From: Cinnamomum chago
Lineage: Eukaryota > Streptophyta > Magnoliopsida > Laurales > Lauraceae
Direction of reading: 5' to 3'
Assembly (NCBI GenBank): GCA_038049695.1
Contig: CP142452.1
Coordinates: 32,910,501 to 32,974,500 of the forward strand
Length of the DNA stretch: 64,000 nt
Below are positions 11,202 to 23,516 of this stretch, piece by piece. The notes under the pieces were generated by a model. The model worked only from the letters and a program-made list of their open reading frames with translations. It had not been told where the DNA came from and searched no databases. Within the stretch, counting starts at the first letter, position 1, and each line of letters starts with the position of its first letter. The position numbers and the translations under genes are program-made.

Positions 11202-14200
11202 TAGAAGAAACCATGGTTAAGAGAGTCTTTAACATAGTAGAGTATTCGCAAAGTAGCAGTAAGGTGAGGCTTGTGGGGATTGCTAACAAATTGGCTAATA
11301 GTATGAACCGCATGAGAAACATCCTGCCAAGTCATAGTTTAGTAGAGCAGACTACCAGTAATCCGTCGGAAAATGGAAGATCATCCAGAGGAGGGTCGTC
11401 ATCTGTACTGATTTTGCTGTTCAATTCCATAGGCATATCAAAGATGTTAGCATCATCAAGCCTAGCCGAAGTGATCAAATCTGTATCATACTGACGTTGA
11501 TGAGCCTTAATGCTAGATTTGTTACACACAAACTCAAGCCCCAGGAATTAAGTGAGAGGACCAAGGTCTTTCATTCTAAAGTGGCAAGTGAGATAGTGTT
11601 TGAGAGCAGTAATGCCTGCAACATCATTGCCACTGATAATCATATCATCAACATAAACCAAAAGAAATGTGTATCCCTTCGGTCTCTATCTAAGAAATAG
11701 GGAACTATCAGAATGACTTTGACGAAATCCAGTTTGAAGGATTGCTGCCCGAAAGTTATCAAACCAAGCTTGGGGAGCCTGCTTAAGACCATAAAGAGTT
11801 TTCCGCAACTTACAAACATACTTTGGAGGACAAACATTACTCGGAAGTGGCTTTAAATAAACTCTCTCGCAATTGCCCATGGAGAAATTCATTTTTCACA
11901 TCCATTTTTACAGAGGTAAGTTATGGGCTACAGCTACACGAAGAAGGGTGCGAACGGTGGTCATTTTAGCCATTGGTGCAAAGGTCTCCTCATAGTCAAT
12001 CCCATATTTGTAGCGATCAAGACTCCCATCAGAGTGAACTTTTACGGAATAGATCCATTTACTGCCAATAACAGAGGGCCCTTCAGGGGCCGGTACCAAA
12101 TTCCATGTTTTGTTTGCCTCGCGAGGAAGCAACTCCTCCTTCATAGCATCCTGTCAGCACGTGATCTTCGAGGCCTGTGAACATGAGCACTATTTACAGA
12201 AGTAAAAAGAGTAGGAGATTCATATCTGTCAGGGGCAACTGAAGAGCGACTAGAGCATCGCAGAGGGATGATATGATCAAAAGGAGCATTAGTACTTGAA
12301 GGGGTAGCCGGTGGCACTGGGAGATGATTAGGAGAAGGAGTCACCACAGAAGGAAGCGTGTTACGTCAAACATAGACTTTGGTAATAGGTGATGGAGAAG
12401 TAAACTCGGGGAATTGTGGCAAATAGGACATAGTAACAGGATGACTATCTAAACGCAAGGAAAAGAAGGGAACATGTTCCAAGAAGATCACATTATGAGA
12501 TATTCGCATGCGTTTTTTGGATTGATCGTAACACAGAAACCCCTTGTATTCATTACTGTAGCCAAGAAAGATGCATTTGGCAGCCTGTGGTGATAACTTA
12601 GTGCGCTCGGTGAGTGGAAGATGAACAAAACACAAGCAACAAAAAAAAGCGTAAGTGAGAAGAGGAAGGGGCATGACCAAAAAGGGCTTCATAAGGAGTA
12701 GTCTTTCCTAGAACTAGACTAGGAAGAAGATTGATAAGATACACAACAGTTTGTGCAACATCACGCCAAAAATGGGGAGGAACGAACGATTCAATTAGAA
12801 GTGTACGAACAGTTTCAAGAATATGTCTGTTCTCTCTCCACAATTCCATTTTGCTAAGGAGTATGCGAACAATATTTTTGGTGAAGAATGCCTTTATCAG
12901 AAAAAAAAGGCAGAGAATTCATGAGAGGTGTATTCCCCCCCTGAGTCTGACCTAATAATCTTGATGGTTTTCTGAAATTGGGTTTGGACCATTTTGCAAA
13001 ACTTTTGAAAAACAGAAAATACTTAAGATTTAAAGCACATGAAATAAATCCAAGTAAAGCGAGAATGATCACCAATAAAGGTCACATAGTACTTAAACCC
13101 TGCCCTACTCAAGTTAGGTGCAATCCCCCAAACGTCTGTGTGAATAATGTCAAATGATGCCAATGCACTAGAATGATGAACATGAAAAGGTGAAATGTGA
13201 CTCTTTCTTAAGCAACACGTTTCACACTTTGATTGAAGTAAAGAGTACATCATTTTATTATCAAAAGTAGATTCTAAACAACCAATCTTAAACAAAGAAA
13301 GTAAATGAGCATTGTTTACATGAACAAGACGTCTATGCCACACAATCCACAATTTATTGAAATTGCTAGAAAAAGCAAATAAGGAATGATGTCCAATGTC
13401 CGATGGAAACAGACGATCGTGTTTGCTTCCCATCGCGATCACCTTCCTAGTTTGTCACGCTTGTATAACACAGGTAGAGGAAGAAAAATTAACTCTATAT
13501 CCATCATCGATAAGTTGTCCTAGGGAAAGTAAATTGGTTGATAGTTTTGGAACAAAGTAAACATTGGGAAGGATGGTGGACTGGCCAGAGGCATTGGATA
13601 AAGCTATGGTACTAACCCCAGAAATGAGTAATTGATTACCATTAGCAGTGGTTATTTTTTCTTTTGCAAGGTAAGGGTGAGAGTCTGTAAAGCCGTGTTC
13701 TACAGATGTCATGTGGTTTGAGGTGCCTGAATCTAAGAACCATGTGGATGGGGTGATAGAGGAAGAAAGAGAGGCGGAAGAATGAAAGGCAGGAAATGTT
13801 ATAGGAGAAAGAGTTTGATACTGACCACCTTTAAAGCCCATAGATGCATATGCTGAAGTCAACGTATTTTGTATCAGCTTCTGAATCTGGGCAGGGGTCA
13901 TGGGGACAGTCCCCGAAGAAGTACTACTCGTATCAGATGAAGGTGCTTGAGCCTGAAACACAGCTAGAACATTCTGTCTTGGCAGATTGGAAGAAGTCTT
14001 CTTCTGTTGTGCCTCATTCCTCCTTTGTAAGTTGCGACAATCATCGATAAGATGACCAGAGCGTTTGCAATATCTGCAAAACAATTTCTTGCGACAATTT
14101 TTGGCAATATGACCGAAGCCTTTGCATTCATAACATTGAGAAGGCTTCTGATTTGGTGTTGCCAGAAGAGTAGAATCAGTAGGAAGAGGCGCAATGAAGG

Positions 14201-15923
14201 CCTCTGGTTTTTTAATAATGGCACGCTGTGAAGTGAGTTGAAGTTCTTCTTGAAAGCAAGTATCAAGATTAGCAGAGACCTCTTTATTCATGAGGTCAAA
14301 ATGTACATATTCAAACTCGTCTTAGATTCATAAGAATCTGGCTAATGTGAGCCTTCAGACAAAAATCCTGAAGAGATGGTTTGAACCAGCATATAGTCCC
14401 GTTCAGTCCATAAGGTGAGAAAACCATTGAAATATTACTGCACAGTTTTATCCCCTTGACTGTATTTAGCAATTTCACTATCCAAGTGAAACTTTCGGGC
14501 TTTATTGGTTTGATGGTAGATTTTCTTGAGATGAGCTCACATATCAGATGCAACAGTGTAGGCTTGAAGAGCCACGACAAAAGAGGGATCAACAGAGTTA
14601 AGCACCCAAGTGAAAACTTTAGCATTTTCCTTGGATCAAGTGGCTAAGGTTTTAGAGTGAGTAGTACTCGTAGTAGTAGGCTTGGTTGTTGACCCATCAA
14701 GATAACCAAATAACCCTTGGCCTTCTACAAAATTCTTTAGATGGAAGGCCCAAGGCATATAATTATTCCCATTGATTGAATTTAATTGGAATAATGTCAT
14801 TTTAAAATTGTCTCCAAAAGTAGCAAACTAATAAATCAATGGAGGGAGTGATTGAATTGCAAAAGTCAAATTAGCAAGCAAGTGAAGTGAATTTGATCAA
14901 TAAACAGAATCCCACGTCTTGATAAATCAGCCCTTAGACAAGCAAAAGACATCTAATAGTAGTAATGAACATTCAATCAACAGCAAAAAGAAGTTCTGAT
15001 CTGTGATGATTAACTAAACCAAGCATAGAAATATGCAATTCTAGGTGCAGAGGCAATCAACCAACAATAAAAAGAAAATAAAAATCTGATATCTAGGCCA
15101 CATAGTTGTAACAAAACCATCCAGAAAAAAAAAACTTCTAGGCGACCTGGATTTTCTTGGCAGAATCTGTGTGGGTCCCACACAGTGGTCCAATCACAGA
15201 TCAAATCTAATCTCCTTAGAAGGGTTCAAGGTTACTACCTTCACTCCAAATTTGATTGGTATTGGTTACAGATCCACAAATCTAGACGGTCTTGATGAAA
15301 TCTATTTGAGAAAAAGCACCCAAAATCGACAGATGAAGAAGAGGTTAGAGAATCTGTCGATCATAAAAATGGAAGCCGCTGGTGACAACTGGCTGATCGG
15401 AGGTGGGCCACTGTTGATCAAGGGCAATCCAGACAAGGTCAACAGCAACAGAGAGAAGAAACATGCCAGTCGTAATCAATCAGAGAGGAGAGAAACACTT
15501 GATCAATGAGAGATGAAGAATTTCTCTAACCAAGAAGTGAGTATTCTATTTGCCTTTCCAAACGGGAACGATAGAACCAACTCTCACTACTCTGATACCA
15601 TATAAGGTTATTGAAATAACCTGAGAGACAGAGAAGAAGAAAAGAGTTTTTGGAAGAATCGGTCGTCTCCCAAGAAAGGATCGACTGACCTGTTTTATAA
15701 TCTCATTGTGCCTAATCTAAGGCTGGAATTACAGTCAAAATAATGAAAGAATAAAAGGTACAGCTAAAGATACATCTATCCTAATCATCTATACAAGGAA
15801 AAAAGGGGGAAAATCTGCTGTACAGTCATTTGACCAAATCCCACACGTGGGATATTATAAAAGTCTATTTATGGGCCTAGTTGAGTTGGGCCTAGGCCTT
15901 ATCTTGATGAGTTATTTTCTACA
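11202..15923 (-). mobile_element. Ty1/Copia element D (partial, broken)
   Basis: Minus-strand relative of A and C. From the right it has a 5' LTR (15601-15923) and an initiator-Met primer site (TGGTATCAGAG, 15590-15600). A leader of about 780 bases leads to a Gag starting near 14800 (MTLFQLNSINGNNYMPW). Then come a zinc-knuckle region (about 14010-14150), protease (FLDSGTSNHM, about 13710-13745), GAG-pre-integrase and integrase (about 12750-13440), reverse transcriptase (about 11500-12180) and the start of RNase H. It stops at 11202 against element C's LTR. It is broken, with roughly six or more breaks. Confidence 0.88.
15590..15923 (-). repeat. 5' LTR and primer site of Copia element D
   Basis: The LTR runs from TGTAGAAAATAACTC at 15923 down to about 15601. 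The primer site TGGTATCAGAG follows at 15590-15600. Its right neighbour is the integrase region of element E. Confidence 0.82.
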
Positions 15924-18206
15924 TGGACAGTCTCATCCGAAAACATAGTTTGGACAATAGAATCAATAAATAAAGCACCGACAGCTGCATTAATGTTCCG
16001 ATTCTTCCATTCAATGATCTCATTTTGTTGATGTGTGTACAGACAAGATTGCTGAGTTTCAGTATTCTTATCCTTAAGAAAATTTTGAAACCGATGGGAC
16101 ATATTCTCCTCCTGAATCAGATAGCAAGATCTTAATTGTGGTGTATAACTTATCGTCAACCAAAGTTACAAAGTCTTTAAAAATGTGAAAAACATCAGCC
16201 AGTGTATTAAAATAATATATCCAAGTGCAACAAAAAAAAATCATAAATGAAAATCAAGAAGTATTTATACCTGTCTCGAGAAAGAAGTGGGGCAGGTCCC
16301 CAGAAATCAGCATGACCAAGTAAAAAAAGGCAGTAGAACAATTATCACGAAGAGGAAAACCTAGTGTTTTGTTGCTTTTAGTCGTGCAACAACTATTAAA
16401 CATGGAATTATGAGAGGAAAATGAAAATTTATTATTAATCAAAGCAGAGTTCAACATAACAATAAACCGTTTGAAATGTAAATGTCCTAATTTTTCAATG
16501 CTATAAATGAAGAAAGTATTGCTTTGAATGAGTAAAACTTGGAAGAAAAGATGTCGAAGAAACTTCAAGATGTAATGCAAACAATTGTCCATTCCTATGT
16601 CCCCTCATTATCGGCCTCTGAATCACCTAGTCCTGCACAACACATCCATCATGAGAAAAGGAACACTAGAATTGTTATCAACCAACTGACAGAATTCAGA
16701 TTGGCAGCTAATTTGGAGAGAAGTGAGCATTTTGCAATGAAGTGGGACCGGAGGAAAATGTCACCAATACTAGAAACAGGTATATGTCCACCATTAGCAG
16801 TTTGGATATGATGATGACCAGATAGTGACTTCAGATGGTCAATGTGTGACGGTGAATGAGTCATGTGATGAGTGGCCCCTGAATCCATATACCAAACAGA
16901 AGAGGGTCTAGTGCTACCTGAGTATCCCATGGCAGAAAAGGAATATGCAAGAGAGCTTTGTACAATCTGTTGCACCATTTCTGGAGTCAATTGCTTGAAC
17001 GTCACATGTGAAGAGGCAGCAGCATGAGAGTAGCATTGCTGGCTGATTTTGAGGTTGTTTATGACATTCAGAGATCAAATGTTCTGGCTTATTCAAGTTT
17101 CAAAAAAAATAAAAAATAAAAATAAATCATGGCTTATAGCAGTAATTGCATGCTTTTCCTTTCTTCAAGTTCTTGGCATAGTGTTCCATGACCCATCTCT
17201 TTGCACCAAAAATACTGGATTTTTGACAGAGTCCTTTCTCTAGTTAAATAAGCACTGGGCAACAGGTGTGCCAAGTGGATCAGATTTATGAAAATCCAAA
17301 ACTGCCTGAGATTTGCACCTTTGTTGTTTGCGAAGCAGTTCTTGCAAACCTGCATCTAAAGATGTTGTGGGGCTTTGATTTAACAAAATTGTATTCACAG
17401 CTTCAAAATCATGACAATACTTCATAAAAAAATTGATGACATTGTGTTGATTCATGAATTTGTTGAGTAAAACCCACAGATCCATTTGGAATTGTGGTGT
17501 AAATAAGTGACACATCTCAAGACACAAATTCATGAAACTGGAGTAATATTCTGGAACATTTTTATCCCCTTGATTATACTCTGGAATCTCATCTTCCAAT
17601 TGGAAACAATGGGGCATCATTTTCCTGATGATATACCTGCTGTAAACAATTCCACATGTCACCCTCAGTTCGGTATGGTCTAAGATTTATTTGGTTCGAC
17701 TGAATTGAGGATCCAACTGATGACCCTAGCATTTTTTGTGGTCCATTTAGTAATCTGATTTGCCAGACAATGGCTTCTTTGTGGCCAAAAAGATGTTGCA
17801 AATTGCAATGGATTTGCTCAACCTTCCAGGTTAGATTCATGTAGCAAGTAATTACTTGCCCTCAATGTTTCAATCAGATCAGACTTGGATCTGAAATTTA
17901 GATGGTTGAGATACAAAACCGTCTCTAGAATAGCGGAACCAAAAACCTCCCTGAAAAAAACCCTTTAAATCAATGTGTAAAATTCTAAAAAATTAATTTT
18001 TCAATCCTCATAGACCAGACGACCAATGATATGCAGAAATCCTTACCCGATTTTGATCATAGGTGGGCCTTGCAGATTGACCAGAGAACTGGATGTCCTC
18101 TGTCAAAATGATTTTGCTGAATAGATGTTAGAAGTTAGAACAGTTCTTGCTCCAATCTTGGAGCTGGACTCCAGAAAAAAGATATCCTTGATAACCCTCG
18201 TAAGCA

Positions 18207-18579
18207 TCATCATGATCATCAAAGCCTTGTCCCAACTATGTTTGGGTCTGCTACACGAATTCTATTTCTCCATTCCAATATATCTTCAACCAAATTCTCA
18301 TATAAGTTGCACTTTTTCATATCTATTTTTACTACCTCCATCCATGTCTTCTTTGGCCTACCTCCTCCCCTCGGTGGGCAATCAACCTTCATAGTCAAAC
18401 TTTTCCTTACCAGCGCTGTTGCCGGCCTGCATTGGACATGCCCAAACCATCTCAAATGAGTTTTTTTAATTTTATCCCATATTGATCTATCCCTAAATGC
18501 TCTCGAAAGTGCTTATTTCTAATTTTATCCTTCCTAGTTTTACCACACATCCACCTCAACATTCTCATTTTGCTACATC
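18207..18579 (-). mobile_element. 5'-truncated RTE-type LINE copy, 373 bp
   Basis: The minus strand encodes the conserved C-terminus of plant RTE LINEs: MRWFGHVQCRPATALVRKS, then RGGGRPKKTWMEV, then WRNRIRVADP. The 3' end carries the family's usual tail, the reverse complement of GCCTTGTCCCAAC followed by GAT-type repeats (18207-18220). It is flanked by a 13-bp target duplication with one mismatch: ACCCTCGTAAGCA (18194-18206) and ACCCTTGTAAGCA (18580-18592). Together these mark a target-primed insertion into the leader of element E. It is a short 3' fragment without a functional product. Confidence 0.85.
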
Positions 18580-18872
18580 ACCCTTGTAAGCAAATGCCTT
18601 AAAAGAAATCTCCATGGAAATTCATAGGAATCACCATAGATAGTCGTGAGAAGATATGAACTACACAAACTAGATTTCCTTTGTATTGATAAAAAGAAAG
18701 AAAATTAGGATCGTTGTGGCTTTGATGCCCTGATAATTTGAGAGAAAGAGATGAGAACTCTCGATAACCAGTAAAACTGAAACCAACAGACAGACCGACT
18801 GACCGGACAGATAATTGGAGGCAATATGCCTCCTAGGGGTTTCGAACTTGCGATTTCTGGCTTTGATCCCAT

Positions 18873-19112
18873 CTTGATAACCAGTTGTAAAACCACAGGC
18901 TAACCTGCTAGTGAATGGCACAAGAATTTATATCAACAACAAGAAGGATTGGAAGAATGCAGAGAAAATGGTCGTGTTCCTTTGGACCACCAAGCTCTCT
19001 TTTTATAGTCGTATTTAGGCCTATCTATTCTGTGACATCATCACAATCCCTTGATTAGGGATAATACAATCAACGAAAGTAATCATCCTAGTTAGCAAAT
19101 CCTTTGGATAAC
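18873..19112 (-). repeat. Probable 5' LTR of Copia element E
   Basis: On the minus strand a TATAAAAAGAGAG motif (near 19005-19018) lies upstream of a transcribed-looking part. This ends next to a degenerate initiator-Met primer site (TGGGATCAAAG). The outer edge is uncertain. Confidence 0.5.
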
Positions 19113-19127
19113 TCATAAGTATGGAAC

Positions 19128-19249
19128 TACTGGAAAATATTCTCCTGCGCGTGGGTTTGCATGAGAACTGTGCATAGGAGGCCACCCATAGAACGCCTCC
19201 GGTGCATGGTTCTCATGTGAACCGTGTGCAGGAGAACAAAATCCTAGTA
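19128..19249. mobile_element. Small foldback MITE-like element
   Basis: About 122 bases that are nearly palindromic. TACTGGAAAATATTCTCCTGC at the left pairs with the complement of GCAGGAGAACAAAATCCTAGTA at the right, and the match continues inward (GCATGAGAAC against GTTCTCATG). No coding capacity and no clear target duplication, so the superfamily is unassigned. Confidence 0.55.
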
Positions 19250-19621
19250 CTTCTAACTTGCTGTAAACAAGCGTACATTCATCTTCAGTGGTGGTCTGAG
19301 AGACACTGAATTTATGTTCCTTCACATGCTCTATTACAGGGGTCTTATTTCAGCCCTTAGCCTGGGGCAGCATAGCCTGTGAAGCACACCCCAAACCTGA
19401 ATTTGAAGTAGGTTGGTGAAGTCTGTGGCCCATCTAACTCAATCCATATTCTTTATGGAAAGTTCTGATTTTTTAACTGCTTTTGATTTTATTGCAAATA
19501 ACTGCAAGAAATCCTTTAACCATGCATTGAGTAGCAGGAAGCTTTTGCTTGTATTTTCTTGCTTTTATTTGGATTATTGCAGGGCTAACCTCTGTTTCAA
19601 CTTAAAAATGTCTTGTATCAG
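19250..19621. other. Spacer, no gene seen
   Basis: T-rich in its second half, ending in intron-like sequence with candidate 3' splice sites (TATTGCAG ending at 19582, TATCAG ending at 19621). I see no repeat or coding signal before the acidic-protein exon. Confidence 0.4.
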
Positions 19622-20013
19622 ATAAAAAAGTTGGAAGTATGAGAGATGAACCAGCTGAAGCTGACATTCCCGTTGTGGAAGACATAAATACTATGCCAAG
19701 TCAAGATTCAGATGCCTTAAAATTAAACGTTAACATGGTGTCCTCCATTGAAAAGGGGGACAGCACCAAAGATGGAGATTATGAAAATATAAGTGCAGGT
19801 GAAGTTAACATGGAAGCTGCTTTAACGACTGACGATATTATACGGGCTGGAGGCTTTGGGGCTACAGATGATATAAGCAGCTTTCTCCCTGTTGCAGTTG
19901 ATTCAACTGATTTCGAGTCTTCACTTCGTGATGCCCGTGATTTTGAAGAACCACAGGGGGAGATATCTAGACCAGGTCTTGGATGGGCCGAAGAACCAAA
20001 ACACAGTAATTAG
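19622..20013 (+). CDS. Exon-like piece of an unidentified acidic plant protein
   Basis: An open frame with its first ATG at 19639 gives 124 residues (MRDEPAEADIPVVEDI... to ...GLGWAEEPKHSN). It is rich in Asp and Glu, has no membrane segment, and looks intrinsically disordered. The most patterned stretch is AGGFGATDDISSFLPVAVDS followed by DFEEPQGEISRPGLGW, which reads like a conserved motif rather than a chance frame. I do not recognise the family and assign no function. A TATCAG acceptor precedes it at 19621 and the frame is open back past it, so this may be an internal exon and the ATG need not be the start. The stop at 20011-20013 may lie in an unspliced intron. It is transcribed toward the cytokinin dehydrogenase gene (convergent). 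It could equally be the remnant of a gene broken up by insertions. Confidence 0.45.
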
Positions 20014-20053
20014 TTATTGCTATTGCGTTTTGATTGTTGTCACTGTTTTAGAC

Positions 20054-20131
20054 CAGCAGGAGGACCATACACAGCTGTAGTAGTTTCTAACGGGTGGCTT
20101 CTCTTAACTGTGTTACCACCTTCATGCAAGG
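20054..20131 (+). other. Possible second exon of the acidic-protein gene
   Basis: Between an acceptor-like TGTTTTAG (ending about 20053) and a donor-like AAG/GTATGT (about 20131) one frame reads PAGGPYTAVVVSNGWLLL and then TVLPPSCK, a compact hydrophobic segment. The gap to the previous piece is only about 48 bases, shorter than plant introns normally are, and the phases do not join cleanly. The link between the two pieces is therefore uncertain. Confidence 0.3.
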
Positions 20132-20997
20132 TATGTTTTTGGAAAATTAAAGACGATAATGTTCATGATCCAATGCTGCAGTACTTTCATTCTTTGTTTA
20201 TTATAACTTCAGGTATTCCATGATGTTTGATTGGGGGGAATGGCATTTGTTATGTGACTGTAAATGTACAGGTTGAGCCTGACATTAGTTAATTTAAGTC
20301 ATCTATATTGTTGGGGCACATCTTTGAAAGGGCCTTGACCAAATATCTGTCCTGTTGGACATTGTGGCGGCTTGTAAATGTATATTCAAAGCCAATGGTT
20401 TACTTATAACGAGGGCAAATCAGACGGTTAAGGGCATTTGGTGGGAGCTATTTACAATGTCTCCTATCCACAATAATACCATCACATCGAGATTTAGGTC
20501 ATCAAAAGCGTTGGCTCCACAAGTACATGTTGCGGGTGTGAGCATGGTGTGATAGAACATTATAAGTATTCTATTACTTCTAGTAATGCGTATAGCTTTC
20601 GTGTTCTATTCAGCTGTTCCTCGTATTGGGAATTTGGTATGAATTTACAGTGACATTAATCTGATCTATCAAGCCATAAATAAAAACAAGTTCTAGTCTA
20701 TATATCAACTTGCTCGAGCATCCTTTTCCAGCAGATGTCATTTGATCTCCTTTACAAGGCCCTTTCTTATATCACATTCCAATGATTTGATCATAACTGA
20801 CTCATGGTAGTGATCAACTTCTTCTTAGTGATGATGCTTGGATCATCTGAGTTCTCTTAGTATCTAATATGATAACAGTATGAGCCATGTTTTTTTTTTT
20901 GGAAGCCACAAAGGCCTTTGTATATGTGAACAGTTAATCTGCAGTGACTTTCACTTTATGCTTATGAGATGGATATTGTGTCAGCGTCATGTGAATG
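20132..20997. other. Intergenic spacer between convergent transcripts
   Basis: No coding family, RNA gene or clear repeat recognised. It must hold the 3' UTR and polyadenylation region of the minus-strand cytokinin dehydrogenase, but I could not pick out a clear AATAAA on that strand close to its stop codon. Confidence 0.4.
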
Positions 20998-23349
<2,352 letters not shown>

Positions 23350-23422
23350 TGCTCTTTATCAAAAGGAAAAAGAGGACAGAATAAGCTATCCTTTTTGTTT
23401 CTTGTAAAGAGCAAAGCAAAGG

Positions 23423-23424
<2 letters not shown>

Positions 23425-23477
<53 letters not shown>
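23425..23477 (-). repeat. CT microsatellite in the predicted 5' leader of CKX
   Basis: An uninterrupted dinucleotide tract of about 53 bases ((GA)n on the plus strand, (CT)n in the transcript). It lies between the TATA box and the ATG, so it should make up a large part of the 5' UTR. CT-rich leaders are common near plant transcription starts and can influence expression; that is an inference here. Likely length-polymorphic. Confidence 0.8.
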
Positions 23478-23479
<2 letters not shown>

Positions 23480-23506
23480 GTGGAAGATTAAAGGAATGGA
23501 GTCGAG

Positions 23507-23516
23507 TTTATTTATA
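23507..23516 (-). promoter_or_regulatory. TATA box of the cytokinin dehydrogenase gene
   Basis: TATAAATAAA on the minus strand, about 160 bases upstream of the ATG. The expected start of transcription, about 30 bases downstream, falls at the edge of the CT repeat near 23477-23485. The assignment rests on position and consensus only. Confidence 0.6.

Larger units (their letters stand above)
15924..19112 (-). mobile_element. Ty1/Copia element E (partial, broken), with a LINE copy inside
   Basis: Minus-strand Copia relic. I see integrase scraps (about 15930-16160), protease (WYMDSGATHHMTHS, about 16850-16900), weak zinc-knuckle sequence, and Gag (about 17240-17840, with LNGPQKMLGSS and YHQENDAPLF). 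A leader follows, interrupted by the LINE fragment at 18207-18579. A degenerate primer site at about 18861-18872 and an LTR-like stretch to about 19112 with TATAAAAAG on the minus strand (near 19009) complete it. It is more divergent than A-D and broken, with perhaps eight or more breaks. It is probably the oldest Copia in this block. That the LTR at 18873-19112 belongs to E is inferred from spacing. Confidence 0.75.

Noticed and set aside
15171-15509. 112-codon plus-strand open frame
   Set aside because: It lies antisense in the untranslated leader of Copia D and has no family features.
18710-18870. tRNA-like B-box (GGTTTCGAACTTG) suggesting a SINE
   Set aside because: No matching A-box at the proper spacing and no tail; the nearby TGGTATC-like sequence fits a Copia primer site.
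23425-23477. Direct repeats that could suggest a CRISPR-like array
   Set aside because: A simple dinucleotide microsatellite in a plant genome; no spacers.
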